Positions 39,354 through 53,500 of a stretch of DNA of 64,000 bases are shown one piece after another. The stretch comes from Stenopsyche tienmushanensis (Eukaryota > Arthropoda > Insecta > Trichoptera > Stenopsychidae). Position 1 is the stretch's first letter; each line of letters starts with the position of its first letter. Below the pieces are notes generated by a model. The model had not been told where the DNA came from, ran no database searches, and was given only the letters and a program-made list of their open reading frames with translations. The position numbers and the translations under genes were made by a program. The stretch covers positions 1 through 64,000 of the forward strand of contig WACJ01000056.1 in NCBI GenBank assembly GCA_008973525.1, given 5' to 3'.

Positions 39354-40123
39354 CGTGGCATATCCCGAAAGTAAGTGTACTAAATTTTTATATTTTTTTT
39401 AATAAAAAGTTTATTTAAAAAAAACAGGATATTATTGATAAACTTATTAACTATTTTTCAACATAATCACCATCTCGTTCAATGTAACTGGTGAGCAGTG
39501 GTATAAGCTTCCTTACGCCCTTCTCGAAGAGCTTATCCTCCAGCTCCTTCTCTCACTTCAGAACCTCTTTCTGCACTTGCTCGTCGGTTGAAAATTTAAT
39601 TCCATCCATATGTTCATTCAGGGAATGGAAAATATGATAATCTGAAGGCGCCAAAACAGGGGAATATGGGGAGTGGTTAAAAACATCCAAAATCCAAGAG
39701 CGTCTTGGTAGCTAAGGCTGTGTCAAGACAGGCGTTATCATACAGCAAGAACATTCCTCTCGTCATCATACCCTCCCTTTGCTTTGGATACTTCTTTTGA
39801 GTTTTTTTTTAGAGTTTCACAGTATCATTGTGCATTTATGGTCTTTCCCTGAGGCTGAAATTGCTGCATTTTCGGTTCCAAAACACTGAGGTCATGATTT
39901 TTTGCCCGAAATTATGGCCCACTTGGCTGAATTTCTTACCGACATCTTTCACGCAATTGGACGCTATAACATGAATTTACGTACTACCGTATTCCTGCTA
40001 TGCTCGTTTTGTCAGGAGATCCCCTTCTACCACTCAGTATATTAGAAGGGACCAACCTTTAAAAAATAAATAATAAAACAGACCGTTATTGTCACAGTAC
40101 ACTTACTTTCGGGATATACCTCG
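39354..40123 (-). mobile_element. Mariner relic (family 2), TA-flanked
   Basis: Inverted termini: CGTGGCATATCCCGAAAGTA at the left and TACTTTCGGGATATACCTCG at the right. TA dinucleotides flank both ends (39352-39353 and 40124-40125). Near 39463-39520 the minus strand reads IPLLTSYIERDGDYVEK and stop, the usual mariner C terminus. The 770-bp length is shorter than a full mariner (about 1.3 kb). A second copy is at 55707-56232. Confidence 0.88.
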
Positions 40124-40268
40124 TATATTGTTTTTTACATCTTAAACGTGTTTGGCAAAGTCATAAATTGGATGTAAATAATAATATGCGTTTCATATCT
40201 ATTGTTTGTATACATCGTTCTTTATTATACGCAGTCTACCAGATCAAGTGTTACCAATTTGGTCAACC

Positions 40269-40690
40269 AGAATGTAAGGTTACAGCATTTATGTAGGATC
40301 GAAAAATACCTGTATTCAATTGAAGTTCATAAGATATTTTAAAAATATTTGATACTATCTTTCAACGTAATCGCCGTCGAGATCGAGACATTTTTATAGT
40401 TGGGACATCAGCTTTTGTATGCCAGTGTCATAGACATTCGCCGCCAGCTCTTTGTGAATTGTCTTTTGGATTTTGGGGAGTACTGATATCACCCACGTCT
40501 TATCCCCCATCACGATAGAGTCCAGATAAGCTTCTCCCTCCTGTGCAGCATTCTGGGCACCCATCTCGCACACAACTTCTTGTAACCAAGTTTTTCCGGC
40601 ACAATATCACCAAGGAGACTTCGAGAAATGTCAGGAAATTCGCCGCGAAGGTCGTTAAGCGTCACATGGCGATCATTTCAAAAAACGAAT
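40269..40690 (-). mobile_element. Mariner relic (family 1), truncated
   Basis: The left end is GTAAGGTTACAGCATTTATG, the same terminus as in the elements at 472 and 63985. Minus-strand pieces are HVTLNDLRGEFPDISRSLLG, LGYKKLCARWVPRML, LDSIVMGDKTWV (near 40480-40520) and LDLDGDYVER at the C terminus. The region between the first catalytic Asp and the C terminus is deleted, and no second terminus is seen. Confidence 0.85.
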
Positions 40691-40999
40691 GACTACACAG
40701 GTCATAATATCTATAAAGTAAACGTATTTCATTGGATAGAAAATCCGCCATTAATTTGAAGCAGCGAGTGTCCATATAAAAGCGGGGAATTGCAAAGGTC
40801 ATGAAAATGAAATCCACATGAAAAACTTCAAGCACATTTTGTTTCAGCATGGATATTATAAATGGACAATTACATCTTGGTGTATTCTTGTCAAAAAAAG
40901 CAATCTGTTGATTGAATGGAAATATATGTATTTCCATATGAGTAAATGCCAAAAAAATATCGATCGAATAAAAAGTGTTTCATGTCGGAAATACGTCGA

Positions 41000-42370
41000 A
41001 TTTCGTTGAATCATGACTTCTAATTATTTTTGCGACACAGCTAAAAATGTCTTTCTATTTAAAATGGAACATCCATTTATATTATCCGTTGAGAATCTCT
41101 GAGTGGCATTATGTATGGACAGCATCTTCCGTATCTTTTATAATTGATTTTTCAATTAAGGTGTATCTCTACTCTTACTGTTGGTCGTTTCCTGTCAATT
41201 TCCGGAAGCGTTTGTATAGCGTTCGTTCATAAAATAAGAATTTTAATGCATAAATGCTCGCTCTTTTAAAAATATTTCTAATTGTGTAATTATTTGAATT
41301 GAAGCACCGACCTCTAATAGTCCGGGGATTTGATCTATCTTTTGAGTTATGGCTGAATTCAATACAATAAATCATCGCCATCAAGTAAATTATATCATCA
41401 ATAACATTTGTTTAGCTGTGAATGTTGTAAGAAGCTTCATTATAAAATTTTATTTAAAAAAAAAGAAGAAATATTGCGCAATATACACAATATGACAATG
41501 ACCTTTTGTGAGCAAATACACTCAATCACGATTTCTATTATGCTAGATGAGTGTCGGATAACAAAATATAGGCCTTCCAAAACGATACCGGTTTCGTAGA
41601 ATGTAATTCGTATTATAAAAATGTGGTCACAGTTTGAGATCCCCTCATTAATGTGTATAATACAGTATGGACCAATATTAAAGCTTACAAAATTAATTCT
41701 CACAGCTGTCCGATTTAAACAATTAATTATGCAGAATAATGGAAGCTTTCGGCCATTAATCAACATTAAATCGCAGAAAAATACGTGTTGGTTTATTATA
41801 ATACGAGCGTGATTTGTAACGAGGTTTTTTATTGCTCAATTTGTTGTAATCCCGCATTTAGCTTTTTGTGGTCGTAAGTACTCCGCTGATTGAATATTGA
41901 TATCCTGGAATTTTAAAACAATGTGTGAGGGATTATTTTTAATTCATTGAACATGTCGCAAATTTATCCGGCAAAAATTGTGGTCGTCAATTGCGTTTGA
42001 ATCGAATCAAAGTATTTCACCAAAAAAATGTGGTTGACATCAATAGATAATCGGCAATTTGATTGTTTTATTATATTGAATATGATTATTTAAAAGGAGA
42101 ATCAAACACTTTAATTAAATGCTCACTCATCTCCCGCACACACGCTATTATGACGCGTCAGCTTGTCTAGGTTCACAACCATCGACGTTCACGCAAGTAT
42201 ACAAATCCTCAAACGAAGATTATTCAACCTTTACGAAAATGAAACGATTGCCGATAAATTTATTAAGATTAATTAATTCAACCGTCTCGATATTTATGTT
42301 CAGAATTAGAGAATTAAAGCGATGAAATGCACAGATCTGTGTGCACGGTATTTATAGGGTTAATACGAAA
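41000..42370. other. Intergenic stretch without recognised genes
   Basis: Short overlapping open frames occur on both strands but no domain. The base composition is slightly less AT-extreme than in neighbouring relics. No repeat was matched elsewhere in the window. Confidence 0.4.
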
Positions 42371-42376
42371 TGCTAT

Positions 42377-42970
42377 TTAACCTGTTAAGCGGGAAAGTTC
42401 CTTTTCAATAACGCAACATACAGTGGGCGCGCATATTTTCACTAGGACGTATATATACATCCCGCCCACTTGGCGTGAGTTCATATTGTTAATTTTTTTA
42501 ACGATGCTTAGAATTTTTACAAAAATCAATAAAACATTTTTTTAAACTTATTTAGATACATAAACACATAGAGAAGTTAAAAAATACAAAACAATAAATA
42601 AAATGGAAACAGAGTTAAAAAAAAATACCTTTCATTTGTTATTTGAAAATGTATTTCAACTAAGCGTGAGGATTTAGGTGTAATGCTGTTTTTTATGGCA
42701 TAAGTTGGCTTTTTACCTTATGCTAATAGTCACTGTTAAATAAGTACATGTCCACTTCAACACAATAGCGAAGTGCAACCAATTTACTACCTATCTTAAA
42801 TTCATATCAAAATATGTATCGACAACTCATACATTCGTTAAACAACAAAAAAAAGTCCCGCCTGCTTTAGTACTCAACATATATTTCTAGGACGTATATA
42901 TACGTCATAAACAATTTCGATGCCGTTTACGTTGGACGTATATATACGTCCCGCCCACTTAACAGGTTAA
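42377..42970. mobile_element. piggyBac-like MITE with TTAA target duplication
   Basis: It is bounded by TTAA at 42377-42380 and 42967-42970, with inverted ends CCTGTTAAGCGGG and CCCACTTAACAGG. Subterminal palindromic GGACGTATATATACGTC-type motifs recur near 42444, 42898 and 42935. The body is an internally deleted version of 29040-29797 and lacks most of the transposase-derived segment. TTAA duplication is diagnostic of piggyBac transposition. Confidence 0.88.
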
Positions 42971-43309
42971 TGTATGTTGTAGTTTAACGATTAATATTGT
43001 TCTTATATAGATTTCTATATCTAACATTGATTTCAGCATTGACAAATTTATGTTACGTTACATTAGAGCCGCTTATTTTTTAGTAGATATATAAAACTTT
43101 GCCAGCAAGGGTATAAGGATATGGTGATTTCAGACTCGATGTCTATAGGAAATGAACATTGGATCATAAGCTTTACAAGACCAAAGTTGTCTTCTTGTCT
43201 TATTTCAATGAGCTAGCCTTGGCTATATTTAAGAAAATTACCACTGCATATGCTCAATGGGTTGACTATCCCTGATCTAAGCCACCATTAAGCAATATTG
43301 ATATCAGGA

Positions 43310-43440
43310 CATCGAACCGTTATTTTTTCATTTCGGATTTCGTTCTAGTTAAGTTCAAATTATTTATTTCGATTCGGTTACGGTTTTCGTTCCGGAAAAA
43401 TAACGGATTTTTCGGTTTTCGGTTCAACTCCATGTGATTA
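43310..43440. repeat. CGGTT-rich repeat, copy 2
   Basis: It begins CGAACCGTTATTTTTTCATT and continues with GATTCGGTTACGGTTTTCG and TTTCGGTTTTCGGTTC, as in 25425-25520. A third copy is at 43775-43870. Confidence 0.65.
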
Positions 43441-43515
43441 ATTTTTGAATTTCTTAAATGCGATAAATATTATATAAATAATTCATTGAAAGTATAGTTA
43501 TTAAAACTAGATATA

Positions 43516-43699
43516 TTGGGTGTATTGAAAAGTCCTTGCCGATTTTAATTTCTTTCATTATTACTTAATATTTCCCACAGTTTTTCAATTCTTTTAATTT
43601 GAAAAAACTTACGGAAATGCTATCTTCACTTTGTCTGGACTAAAACTGAGCTCAAACAGACATTTTTCAAAATCAGCAAGGACTTGTCGATGAACCTAA
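43516..43699. mobile_element. Mariner-type MITE, 184 bp
   Basis: Terminal inverted repeats of about 33 bp: the left starts TTGGGTGTATTGAAAAGTCC and the right ends AAGGACTTGTCGATGAACC then TAA. TA lies on both sides (43514-43515 and 43700-43701). The interior is non-coding. It separates the two CGGTT-rich copies at 43310 and 43775. Confidence 0.8.
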
Positions 43700-43774
43700 T
43701 ATATATTAATATGACTTGACGCTTTTTGGCTGGAAATTTAAGAGTCCCAGGTCGTGGTACATAACACTAGTAAG

Positions 43775-43870
43775 CAAATTTATTTTCGAACCGGTTCAGT
43801 ATCGGTTTTTGTTCCGACAAAAATAACAGTTTTACTGGTTTTTCGGTTCAGTTTTAGTTCGAAGCCCTTA
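43775..43870. repeat. CGGTT-rich repeat, copy 3
   Basis: It reads CGAACCGGTTCAGTATCGG, then TTTTTCGGTTCAGTTTTAG, related to the copies at 25425 and 43310. Confidence 0.6.
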
Positions 43871-44554
43871 TTGAAACTTCGGATTTCCCAAATTTGTTGG
43901 ATTTTAATCAGAATACTGACACTTGGGCAATCATCCCTAAAGATAATCGATTGACTTGTTGTATAATATTAATGAAAGCATTAAATTAAAGCCAATGACG
44001 TATTAATGTATTCTGGTCACATGGATTAGTTACACGATCTAATTAGATCGGCACATTGCATTGATAATCGGCCTTTTTTTAATCGTGCGAAGATCACAAA
44101 CTCCGAATGGAACATTACCACCGTTTATCGTGTGAATGTTATATCATATCAACGAGCTGTTTATCCAGTACAGTATACTGTAATATGCCACTTGTATGAC
44201 ATTTCGAAATGCCACTGTTAAGCACTCATTTATAGCCACTATTTACCACCAGCTTTGGATTTTAATTGTGCAATCACCGTATACGTTCCCCGACCTTTCC
44301 TATTTCGACCGTGGCCAATTTCGGTGGAGATTTTTGAATCGCAGTCCGCCAAAATCGTCATGGCAATCGATATTTAAATTATATGGTTGCCGAAAAAAAT
44401 CGACCTTAAATTGATGGTCCATTGTTGAGTTTCGTTTTTTTTTCATATTTGAGACTTTCTCTCCGCAAATGATCGATCCTGGGCGTTCGGTTTCCGCCTG
44501 CGTCATCCCACAAGCTTAAACGTTCGATTTTTAATAGATAGAATAGCATAAGAG

Positions 44555-47500
44555 ATGAAATACGCAACATGGAATTTATACACCATCATACTGCTTCAAA
44601 TATATCAACGGGAAGTGGAGTGTGCTAAGTCTGAGGAGCAGGAGAAGTTTCTCCTGGCAAGGAACTACAATCCACATCCGCCGAGAAGAACCGAAGCTCC
44701 AGCTGCCAGCCTTATTAATCAGTCAAGGAACACCAAATTAGGAAGGTAATTTTGTTCAGATTTACGCATAAATTCGCCTTTGGGTATTATTTACGGAAGC
44801 TGGGTCCACAAACGAAATGTGTGGCTTGAATTTTACACGCATCTCAATTTCGATAATACATTTTCAATTTGATTTATTAGCGCTCGTATAAGGTAATATA
44901 CTATAATCAAATGGAACAATATATCATTTTTGCCTGTATTTTTGATGTTGAGAATTCCAATAATTTTACTACGCCTCAAAAAGAGTTGAACATTCTTAAT
45001 ATATTATCGTTAGGTGTGGCATAAATTTGATCATCATTTAAATGTATATGCTTTACAGCATGAAGCTAAGTGTTAAAGTAATGTAAGATAGTCATTTTGC
45101 CAAGATGTGATAAGATTTTTTCAGCGCAAATTTATTACATTGTAACCACCAAACCGCCGATAGCCGAATTAAAATGATTTTTTTAAAATTCTATAAAGCT
45201 AATAACTCAGCCTTAAACAAATCTTTTCCGTCTAAAAATATGTTTGACTTATATATTTTATTATCTAAAAGTGACTTGTGTGTTCTGGGAGGGTGATTCA
45301 AATATAACCCGGAATTTATTATATTTTATTTTTCTACATAGTTCCCTTCATTAGAAATACATTTATTCTCTCGGATAGAAAGCTTTAAATAAGGTAAGAA
45401 GTAGCATCCTCTGTTGCGCAACGCGTAATTATTCATTTTCTCGTAAACGAAGCTATTAAGCCAAATATTGAGGACACTCGAGGTGATCATATCATTGCCT
45501 GGATTTGGTTATGTTTTAGTTTGGATCATGTTTTTTGGATTTGAAAAAAAATAGATACTGAGGGGTTGAATAAAATCATGCCACAAATGCTTTTCTATCT
45601 TAAATTCTAATACAAATAATCCCATCACAACCATGGAATGCAATGGATATCATCAAATAACAATATTCTTAGTGAGTTCGACAATTTTTGATAATGGATA
45701 TAAGATAAATCTTAATAAAAGGAAGAACTGTTAAAACATATTCAGCATTTTCAGAGCAAGGCGTAAAATTATTATATCAATTTACAGTCAAATGATGATT
45801 AAAGTAGTCGCTAATGATTTAGGGCAATGAATGACTGCGAGACAGCAAGGATCTGTTCAGGTCATGAATTACATGGCAATAATTGCTGAAGAATTCGATG
45901 CTAGATTCAATTTAAAGTCGCAAAAATGTGTAAAATGACATTTTATTAAGAAATTTTAATGTAATTAAAGGAATTATTATTTGCGGATTTTTATGCAAAA
46001 CAAGGAATTGCTAGCAAAGTGAGTAAATCACAAAAATAATTAATATTTTGACTAACAAGAATGTTGAATCTAATAGAAATCATAATAGCATGATCTACAT
46101 AATTTAGCCCACCATGAGGGGCATCCGTGAAGCGTCCACCTCTCAGTAGCGATGGGGCTCCGCAGCCCCGAGACGGACTCGCAGAATACGCGACAGAAAT
46201 CTTTCACCTCCGTGGAACAATTATTTATCTCCGACCGCTCATTCGACGACACCGTTCTAATATAATCGCGAATTATACCCACGCTATAATAGCATTCTAA
46301 ATATACGCCAATGATTTAATATTTACAGTGGTGAAAGTATGATAAAACAACCAATACCTTTTTTCTTAAATAAGGGGTTGATTTCCAACTAAAAATTCAT
46401 AAAACCAACATCGAAAAAATGAAATCGAAAAGCCATGCAGAATATCAATACATAAATATTTCTTAGCTGTATGTCTATTATGAAAATACTGAGATAATAT
46501 TTAAAAACATTCTTGTAAAATTAGCAAATGTTGCCACAAATTGCAGACTTATTGCATTAATACAAAACATTCTCGCAATTTATTCTCTTTATGATTCATT
46601 GAATAGATTTAAAACTGTGGCTAATTACCCATTTTTTTCGTTTTTGCAATATATAATATTAAATAACCTAAAATATATTTTACTTAAGTTGCCCCATTAG
46701 TCTTAATGGAGGTTAACATCGTTGCCATCAAAAACAAATTTGTACTGTTGCATAAATCCAATAATGTGTGATTAATTTTGTACCTGCACTCAATGCACCC
46801 GCCAGATTAAACGCAATTCATTTAAGATTTGATTTGATTCAATATTTATAATTGCATATTGATTGCTGAGAAATAATTGCATTTTATCCTTGATTATTGC
46901 TTGATATAGCCGCTTTTGCTTTTCCCTGAATGATGGCGTTGTTCAAATAGCTTTGGTTGATTTGGTCGTTAAAAAACAACAACGCGTCCATAATTCGGAG
47001 CGTTGTTTGGAGCTATTTCATCGCAATAAGAAGGTTTTTTTCATGTGGTATGTGAAAATGGATGAAACATAAATCCATCACCATATTCCAGATTTAAATA
47101 TACAGTCAGCTGCAAAATAAAAATGCTCCAGGGAAAGATTATTAGTCTTCCCACTTATTGAGTGATGTGTTAGCGCAACGACATAAAATATGACCTGAGC
47201 AGGTCCTTGATTTCTCATGAAAATGCATTGCTCTAAATCACTGCAATTTCATCTCCATCGTAATACTTATTTTGATGGTTGGAAGTTGCATAATAAATTG
47301 ATCATAATTGACAAACACGATGGAGTTTTTTTTGGTAACGTTTGATTTGGTGGAACCTGTACATCCATTATTCGCATTTACAGTACATTTTAATAATATT
47401 AATCCAGTATACGATTTATTTCGAATCTCAGCTTCAAATATTGCGTTCCATGTATGCCATTTCATCAGTTATTTATTATATTAGGAGCAGCGCAAACTCG

Positions 47501-50500
47501 AGTTCTCAAGACAGAAAACTTCACTATTACTGGTTAAATCTATTATCCATTCTGTCTGAGATGAATTACCATGTAAACTTTAGCATTATACCCTGCGTAA
47601 TAGACGTAGTCTCCGGAGACCGGTCTCTGGCAAAAAGGAGATCGATTCGAAATGATAACTTTTTTCTTCGGATGCTGCATGGTAGCATATTTTGTAGATG
47701 GATCTGTCGTTTAAAAGGTTTGTATTTTTAGGCAATTGATTCAAACTATTTCAAATATGTAAGACTTACGCTAAGATTTTATATAAATTTCATCTAATTG
47801 CTTTGTTATTCCATGCAAAAATGATTTAAGCATTGTCTTTTTTAAATACTCCATTTGCAATTAGGTCAATTAGTTTTCATTCTGTTGAACAAATATATAA
47901 ATGGTGATAGTTTTCCAGCACAAGCATATTTTCTGTGTGTTAAAATATCTTGTGGTTTTGTTCGTCTTCTTCTTAAATGTGTTGAAAATTCGCAGATGAA
48001 TATATTGCATATTTTTTCAGATATTGAATGGATTATATAGCGAATTAAAGCACAATGGGAAATTTGAAAATTATAAGGGAGTTGTTTAATCCAGTACTTG
48101 TGCCCTAATAACGAACACCCCGAAAGATCAAACACGAAGACAAATATTTAATATATGAAACAAATTTGATATTGGTTCAGAGCAAATAAATATTTGAAAC
48201 CGGACCATTAAATTTGAGGATTTCCATAACAATATTCGCAGCAATCTCTTCGCATAGTTAACATCCCATGTTTAATATTCAACGTTGAAGATTTCCTAAT
48301 ATAGAACTTCACAAGTAATTTTGATAAATGTGTATTATAATGGAGGAGCTTTTGAGCTTGATTTATCAAAAATATTTTAATTTATAATTTGATCATTTTT
48401 TCTGTTTAGAAATGGTCCAGTTCTGTTCCCGGAAAGTTCATCTCCACCTCCAAGGACTCCTTTTATCGTTACGGCCAGACCGAGACCACAGCAGATTAAT
48501 AGGGCTGACCAACAAGGATCAGTTCTTAGGTCAAAACCACCGACTGCCTCCAACGACGTCTTGAATCAATATCCTGACGCAAATTTCGATCAAACAAGGA
48601 CCAATATCTACACTAATAACTATTACAACCAACCCAGACAAGATTACAACGACTATAGCTACAGCTCCGGAGCAGCTGCTCTTCAAGACATTGGCGTCTT
48701 AGGCCAATCGTTGAGCGCTCTTCAGCAGGCTAATCTGGCACTCGGTCTGTCCAACAATTCCAGCAGGAGCGTACTGGATAGACATCCTTACGCAGCCGTC
48801 GCTAAGAAGATTAAAACTTTGACGGACAACTTCGGAAGACCAGGCTTCACATCACTCGAGGTAAAATATAAGCAACGTCAATATATTTGTACAAAACCAA
48901 ATTTGGTTTTATAGTAAATATTATACGTTGAACGATCGTGGTTTTGGACCAAAGCAAAATATTTGCATATCGCAATGGGAACATGATTAAAATGGATCCC
49001 ATCGAATTCAATATAAATATACGATGCGATAATTTTTATGATCAATCAGCTTCGTGTATTTTTAAGGATAAAATTACATTTTATAAACACTGAGGAAATT
49101 TAAGCGTGAAATACATTTTTCGGTCGTTGGCTGAATTTAGCTTTACCAAGAATATCTAAAATGTCTCAAAATTTCGCGAAATGTATATCAAAACACTTGG
49201 TGAATGATTTGGCAAGTAATCAAGATATAAATAGGTACGATAGGAATAATTATTTTTAATCTATTTATTGCTAATCCATGGATCTTTATACCTAAATAGT
49301 TAAATTTGAAGTCTTTTTAGTGACTTTTTAATACCCACACACTTCATCTAATTTTGTATGCTGACAATTGTGATAAAATTATTAAGTTAGTCCAAAAGTT
49401 CGTGCACATTTTTGCGAAATTTTTGGACTAGAACTTGGAAGAACTTTTAAATTTACCTGATAATTCATGGGGAATTTATCAAAATAAAAATGCTGTAAAT
49501 ATCTGTATTTAATACCACCATTTGGATAGTTTTGGCTTTGGAAGTTTCTCTATTACTTCGACGTTTATTTGTGTTCTCAAATGGTTGTCTATGTGCATTT
49601 GATATGAAATAAGGGTCGCTTTCACATCGCATAGTCGACGTGAAACCACTGGAAAATATGAAAATATTATGAATAAAATGAAAACCTCTTTCGCTTCTGA
49701 AGACTATAGTGAAAAATCGTCTTTGGGGCTTGTGTAGTTTGAGCATAAGATACATTAGGATAAAAGTTGAGCTTTTCGACAAAATGAAAGAACTTTGTGT
49801 TGAAATAAACAACATTCATTGCATGAATTATCTATATGTTCTTATCGACCAAAAAGACTCTTCCAGTTTTTCTACCCTTTTCTGTACTTTTATTCCTTTG
49901 AATTGAAATATTTTTAGCTGAATCAAACTAAAATATATGCATCATGGCCTTCAATCTTTAATATTTTTATGAAAGTATCTCAAAATAAATTTTAAAACCA
50001 TTTTAATTGAATTGATCTGTTGATTTAATGTCGATCTAATTTGATATGCAATTTCTGAAGATTATGATCAAAACTCGATGTTGTTTAATATATAAAAAAA
50101 ATCACTAATAATTTAAAACAGCGAGTGACCACGAGAATGTAAAAACATGTTCGGGCAATAATTTAGGTTACATTTCCTATTTTTAAGCATGTAATCCTAT
50201 AATCGCTTAACAAAGAATTCTGATCATGAAACTTTTCTTCCTGTATTTATGGTGGATATTTAAACAAGGGTTGTAATCACAGTTACTCTTCCCTAGGGAT
50301 GGAAGGGGGGGGGGGGGCGTTACAGATTGACACCTTTGGAAGGAAAGATTCGTGGCCGAGAAAAGACGTGTAATATCCGCTATCTTCGAGTTAATCTTGG
50401 CCATCCCTCGTCATTAGAGTCTCGCAGTTGGAATGTCTTTCTTTGTGTTATTAATTTTAAATCTCCATACGACCGTCTTCTTTCATATTTTCGGGCATTC

Positions 50501-53500
50501 CTCCTATATAATCGTGCATACAAATCCATTTTTTTGAGCTGAAGTAGCTCATAATAAACTACCCCCTTCCAGTCCCACCAAATGCATAGCAAAACTTTTT
50601 TTGGATACAGGCCAGGTTTAGCTACAGTTAAAGCTTCTGTACCCTTGGTCCAAGACCGTTTACAGTGGATATTCTCGTAGAGTATTCAACTTTCATTTCT
50701 AGTGATAGATCTCTTCAAAATAGGTTGGCTATTATGTCGTTGGAGAAGAAGATCACATGTTGACATACGCTGAAGTTTATTTGAGTCAGTCAGTTCATGA
50801 GGAAGCCACACATTTGAAAAATTGATGTAGCCCAATTTTATCAGATGATTATGGACGGATTTTCATGGAATTTCTAACTTGTTAGCTATTTTTCGAACAG
50901 TATATCGCGGGTTTTCTTCAACCATGGCTATGATTAGATCTGTGTTCATTTGCGAAAGAAACTTATGGGACAACCAAATAATAACGTAATTTTTCATTCA
51001 TTTTCATTGCTCTAACGTGATTTTCACGGCATGTCCGGCAGTATTAAATGTTGGCAACCATCGCATCATTAATTAAAATTTGCCCTGTTGCAGAACTCAG
51101 CACAGAAGATGGCACTAAGGCACCTCTTTTATGGTTTAACATTTTCATTTAACTGTGAATTCCCACTTTCTGGTCGTCACTCAAATGTAAAAATTATTTG
51201 AATAAGCCCCGCATAGGTTGTCATCCGCAGGCCGCAATCTATTAACCAATCGTCCCAAAATATGGCAGACATGTTTGTGAAATAAACCCGAAAAAAATGC
51301 TTTGATGTTTTCATTTATGCCAATTAAGCTATCGGTGTGCTTTTGCAAAATAAAGAGCCAATCCGCAGGCCCTCGTTTTTATTCACATTTTAATATTTGT
51401 ACTGAAATCCATATTTCAGTCGAAACGTTTAATCAAACTGCGGCGCTTTAATTCGGATAGGGCGTATAGTTAAATTCGTAAATTGGCTTTGACCCGTCAT
51501 TGTTTCAACCGGTTTTATTTATTTTCACTTTGAACTCTAACCACGTTATGCCCGGAAAATAGACGGAGCGGTCCTTTCATTATTGTTTAAAAAAAATCAA
51601 ATCGATCTAATTTCGTTGCCATTGTTCGGACCTTGCGTAAGCAGACTTTTATAATTGATCGCGGCGCTCCGAAAATTTCACATCCAGGCAATAAAAATGT
51701 TCGAGCGATGATGAATGATGATGCGATTGTTTGCGATTTCATCTGATAAAAATAATTCATAGGGTATCCCGCGATAAAATTCGAAATGATCGAGTGAAAT
51801 CCAATTTGAATTCCTCGCTAAATTTCTATGTCCGATTCTGTTAATAATAGTTCTTGAGGTATTGGCCGCCTGGAGTTGAACTCCTTTCTAAATGTTGGCT
51901 GTTGATGGACTTTCGTTTGACCCAATAACGATACATTTTTCTTTGAAAGATCAAATATTTTAATCTAGCATGTTTTTTACAAATAATATATTTTTTTCAT
52001 AAATGTCTAGGAATCGTTTCAAATTAATATACACTTTGGTCTGTTTTTATGCGATGGATACGTTCCACGGAGAGTCGCATATCAAAGACTTGAACTACAT
52101 AGAAAACTGAGGGATAAATTCCATAATTTTAAAAATCGCATAACTTCAAATCGATGTGATAGAATGTACCAAAAATCGCATAAAAAAAGTTTATAAAAAA
52201 TCTTAGAAACAAAAGCACAATAAATATTTATCTTAGAATTGCTCTATTATAGTCCATTTTATACGATAATCATACAAATTATACAGTCAGCATACATATT
52301 TATGAATATATATCAGAACTGTCATCCTTATGTGTTCTTCTTTCTGTTTTTCCAACAAAGGATCTCTTGAATACGATGCAAATTTTAAGCTTAATTTTGT
52401 GTCATCGATGATTGATCTTCTGATGGCGATTTCAGTTTTCTTGACTGATCTTATGGTCGATTACCTCGGTAGGATTTTGTCTATTCGCCAAATAATCCAA
52501 AATTGCCAGTTTCTCATCAAGAAAAATACGTTCCGTCGGTGTTTATTTTTCTTCTCCATTTGGGGTAAATTAATCTGAATAATTTATAGATTTTATAGAT
52601 TTTTTTTTATGCGCATTCGCATAAATAATATTTGTCCTCTATAGAAAAATGAGGGATAGGTTCCATTATTTTTGAAAACCGCATAACTTCAAAATTGTTA
52701 AAAAAATATTTATAAAAAAAATACATTAACAAAATTATACAAAAAAGGTTATAAGCTTACAAAAATTAGCTACAAAGGTCACAAGATTGTAAAATAATTT
52801 CATAATTTTATAAAATTATGAAAAAAATTATGCCGTATAAAACATAAAACAATTTCCAGGACATTGGATTAGTTGTAATTGTAAGTATTTTATTTTATTT
52901 TGAGCATCAGTTACATCGTAAAAAATAGCTCTTTCTTCTATAATAATTTCGAATAAGTGGAGAGAGAGGGGGATCCCAGGCCCTGGGATAGTACTCCTTT
53001 AGGGGTTAATAAGACCTAAAATCGAGTTTCTGCAACCATCGAAAGACCCGTTGATGCCCGATTTTAACCTATTGATGATTTATCCCGATAGAAATACATC
53101 ACATCATTTATCTGTAGATGACGACAGAATAAATCATACAATTATAATTGAATTTGTCCGAATTCAGTTAAAAACTATTAAGTATGGAGTGTTCTTAGAT
53201 CATTGGTGGTCTTCTTAGAATCGTAATAAATAGTAGAAGGCCGCATAAATCTATTACATACTTAAAACTCAGCGTGATAACAAAAACTATTCTATTTGAA
53301 TTGCTTTTTAATCGATCCATAACGATAACCAAAATTCTTCGATTAATACAACCCAAATTTATCGATTTCTAGTTTCAACAAATGCATTATTTTGTTACTA
53401 AAACAATATCAAAGTGAATGTCTGTCTGTCTGTTCTGAAGTATAAATTCAGGGGAAGGTTTGGCCATTCCACCCTTTTTCTTTGGCATAAAATTGTAATA

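Noticed and set aside
45290..45420. Possible transposon terminus beginning GGGTGATTCAAATATAACCC
   Set aside because: It resembles mariner-type ends, but no partner end or transposase was found nearby.
50300..50320. G homopolymer
   Set aside because: A simple run with no supported function; also prone to assembly error.
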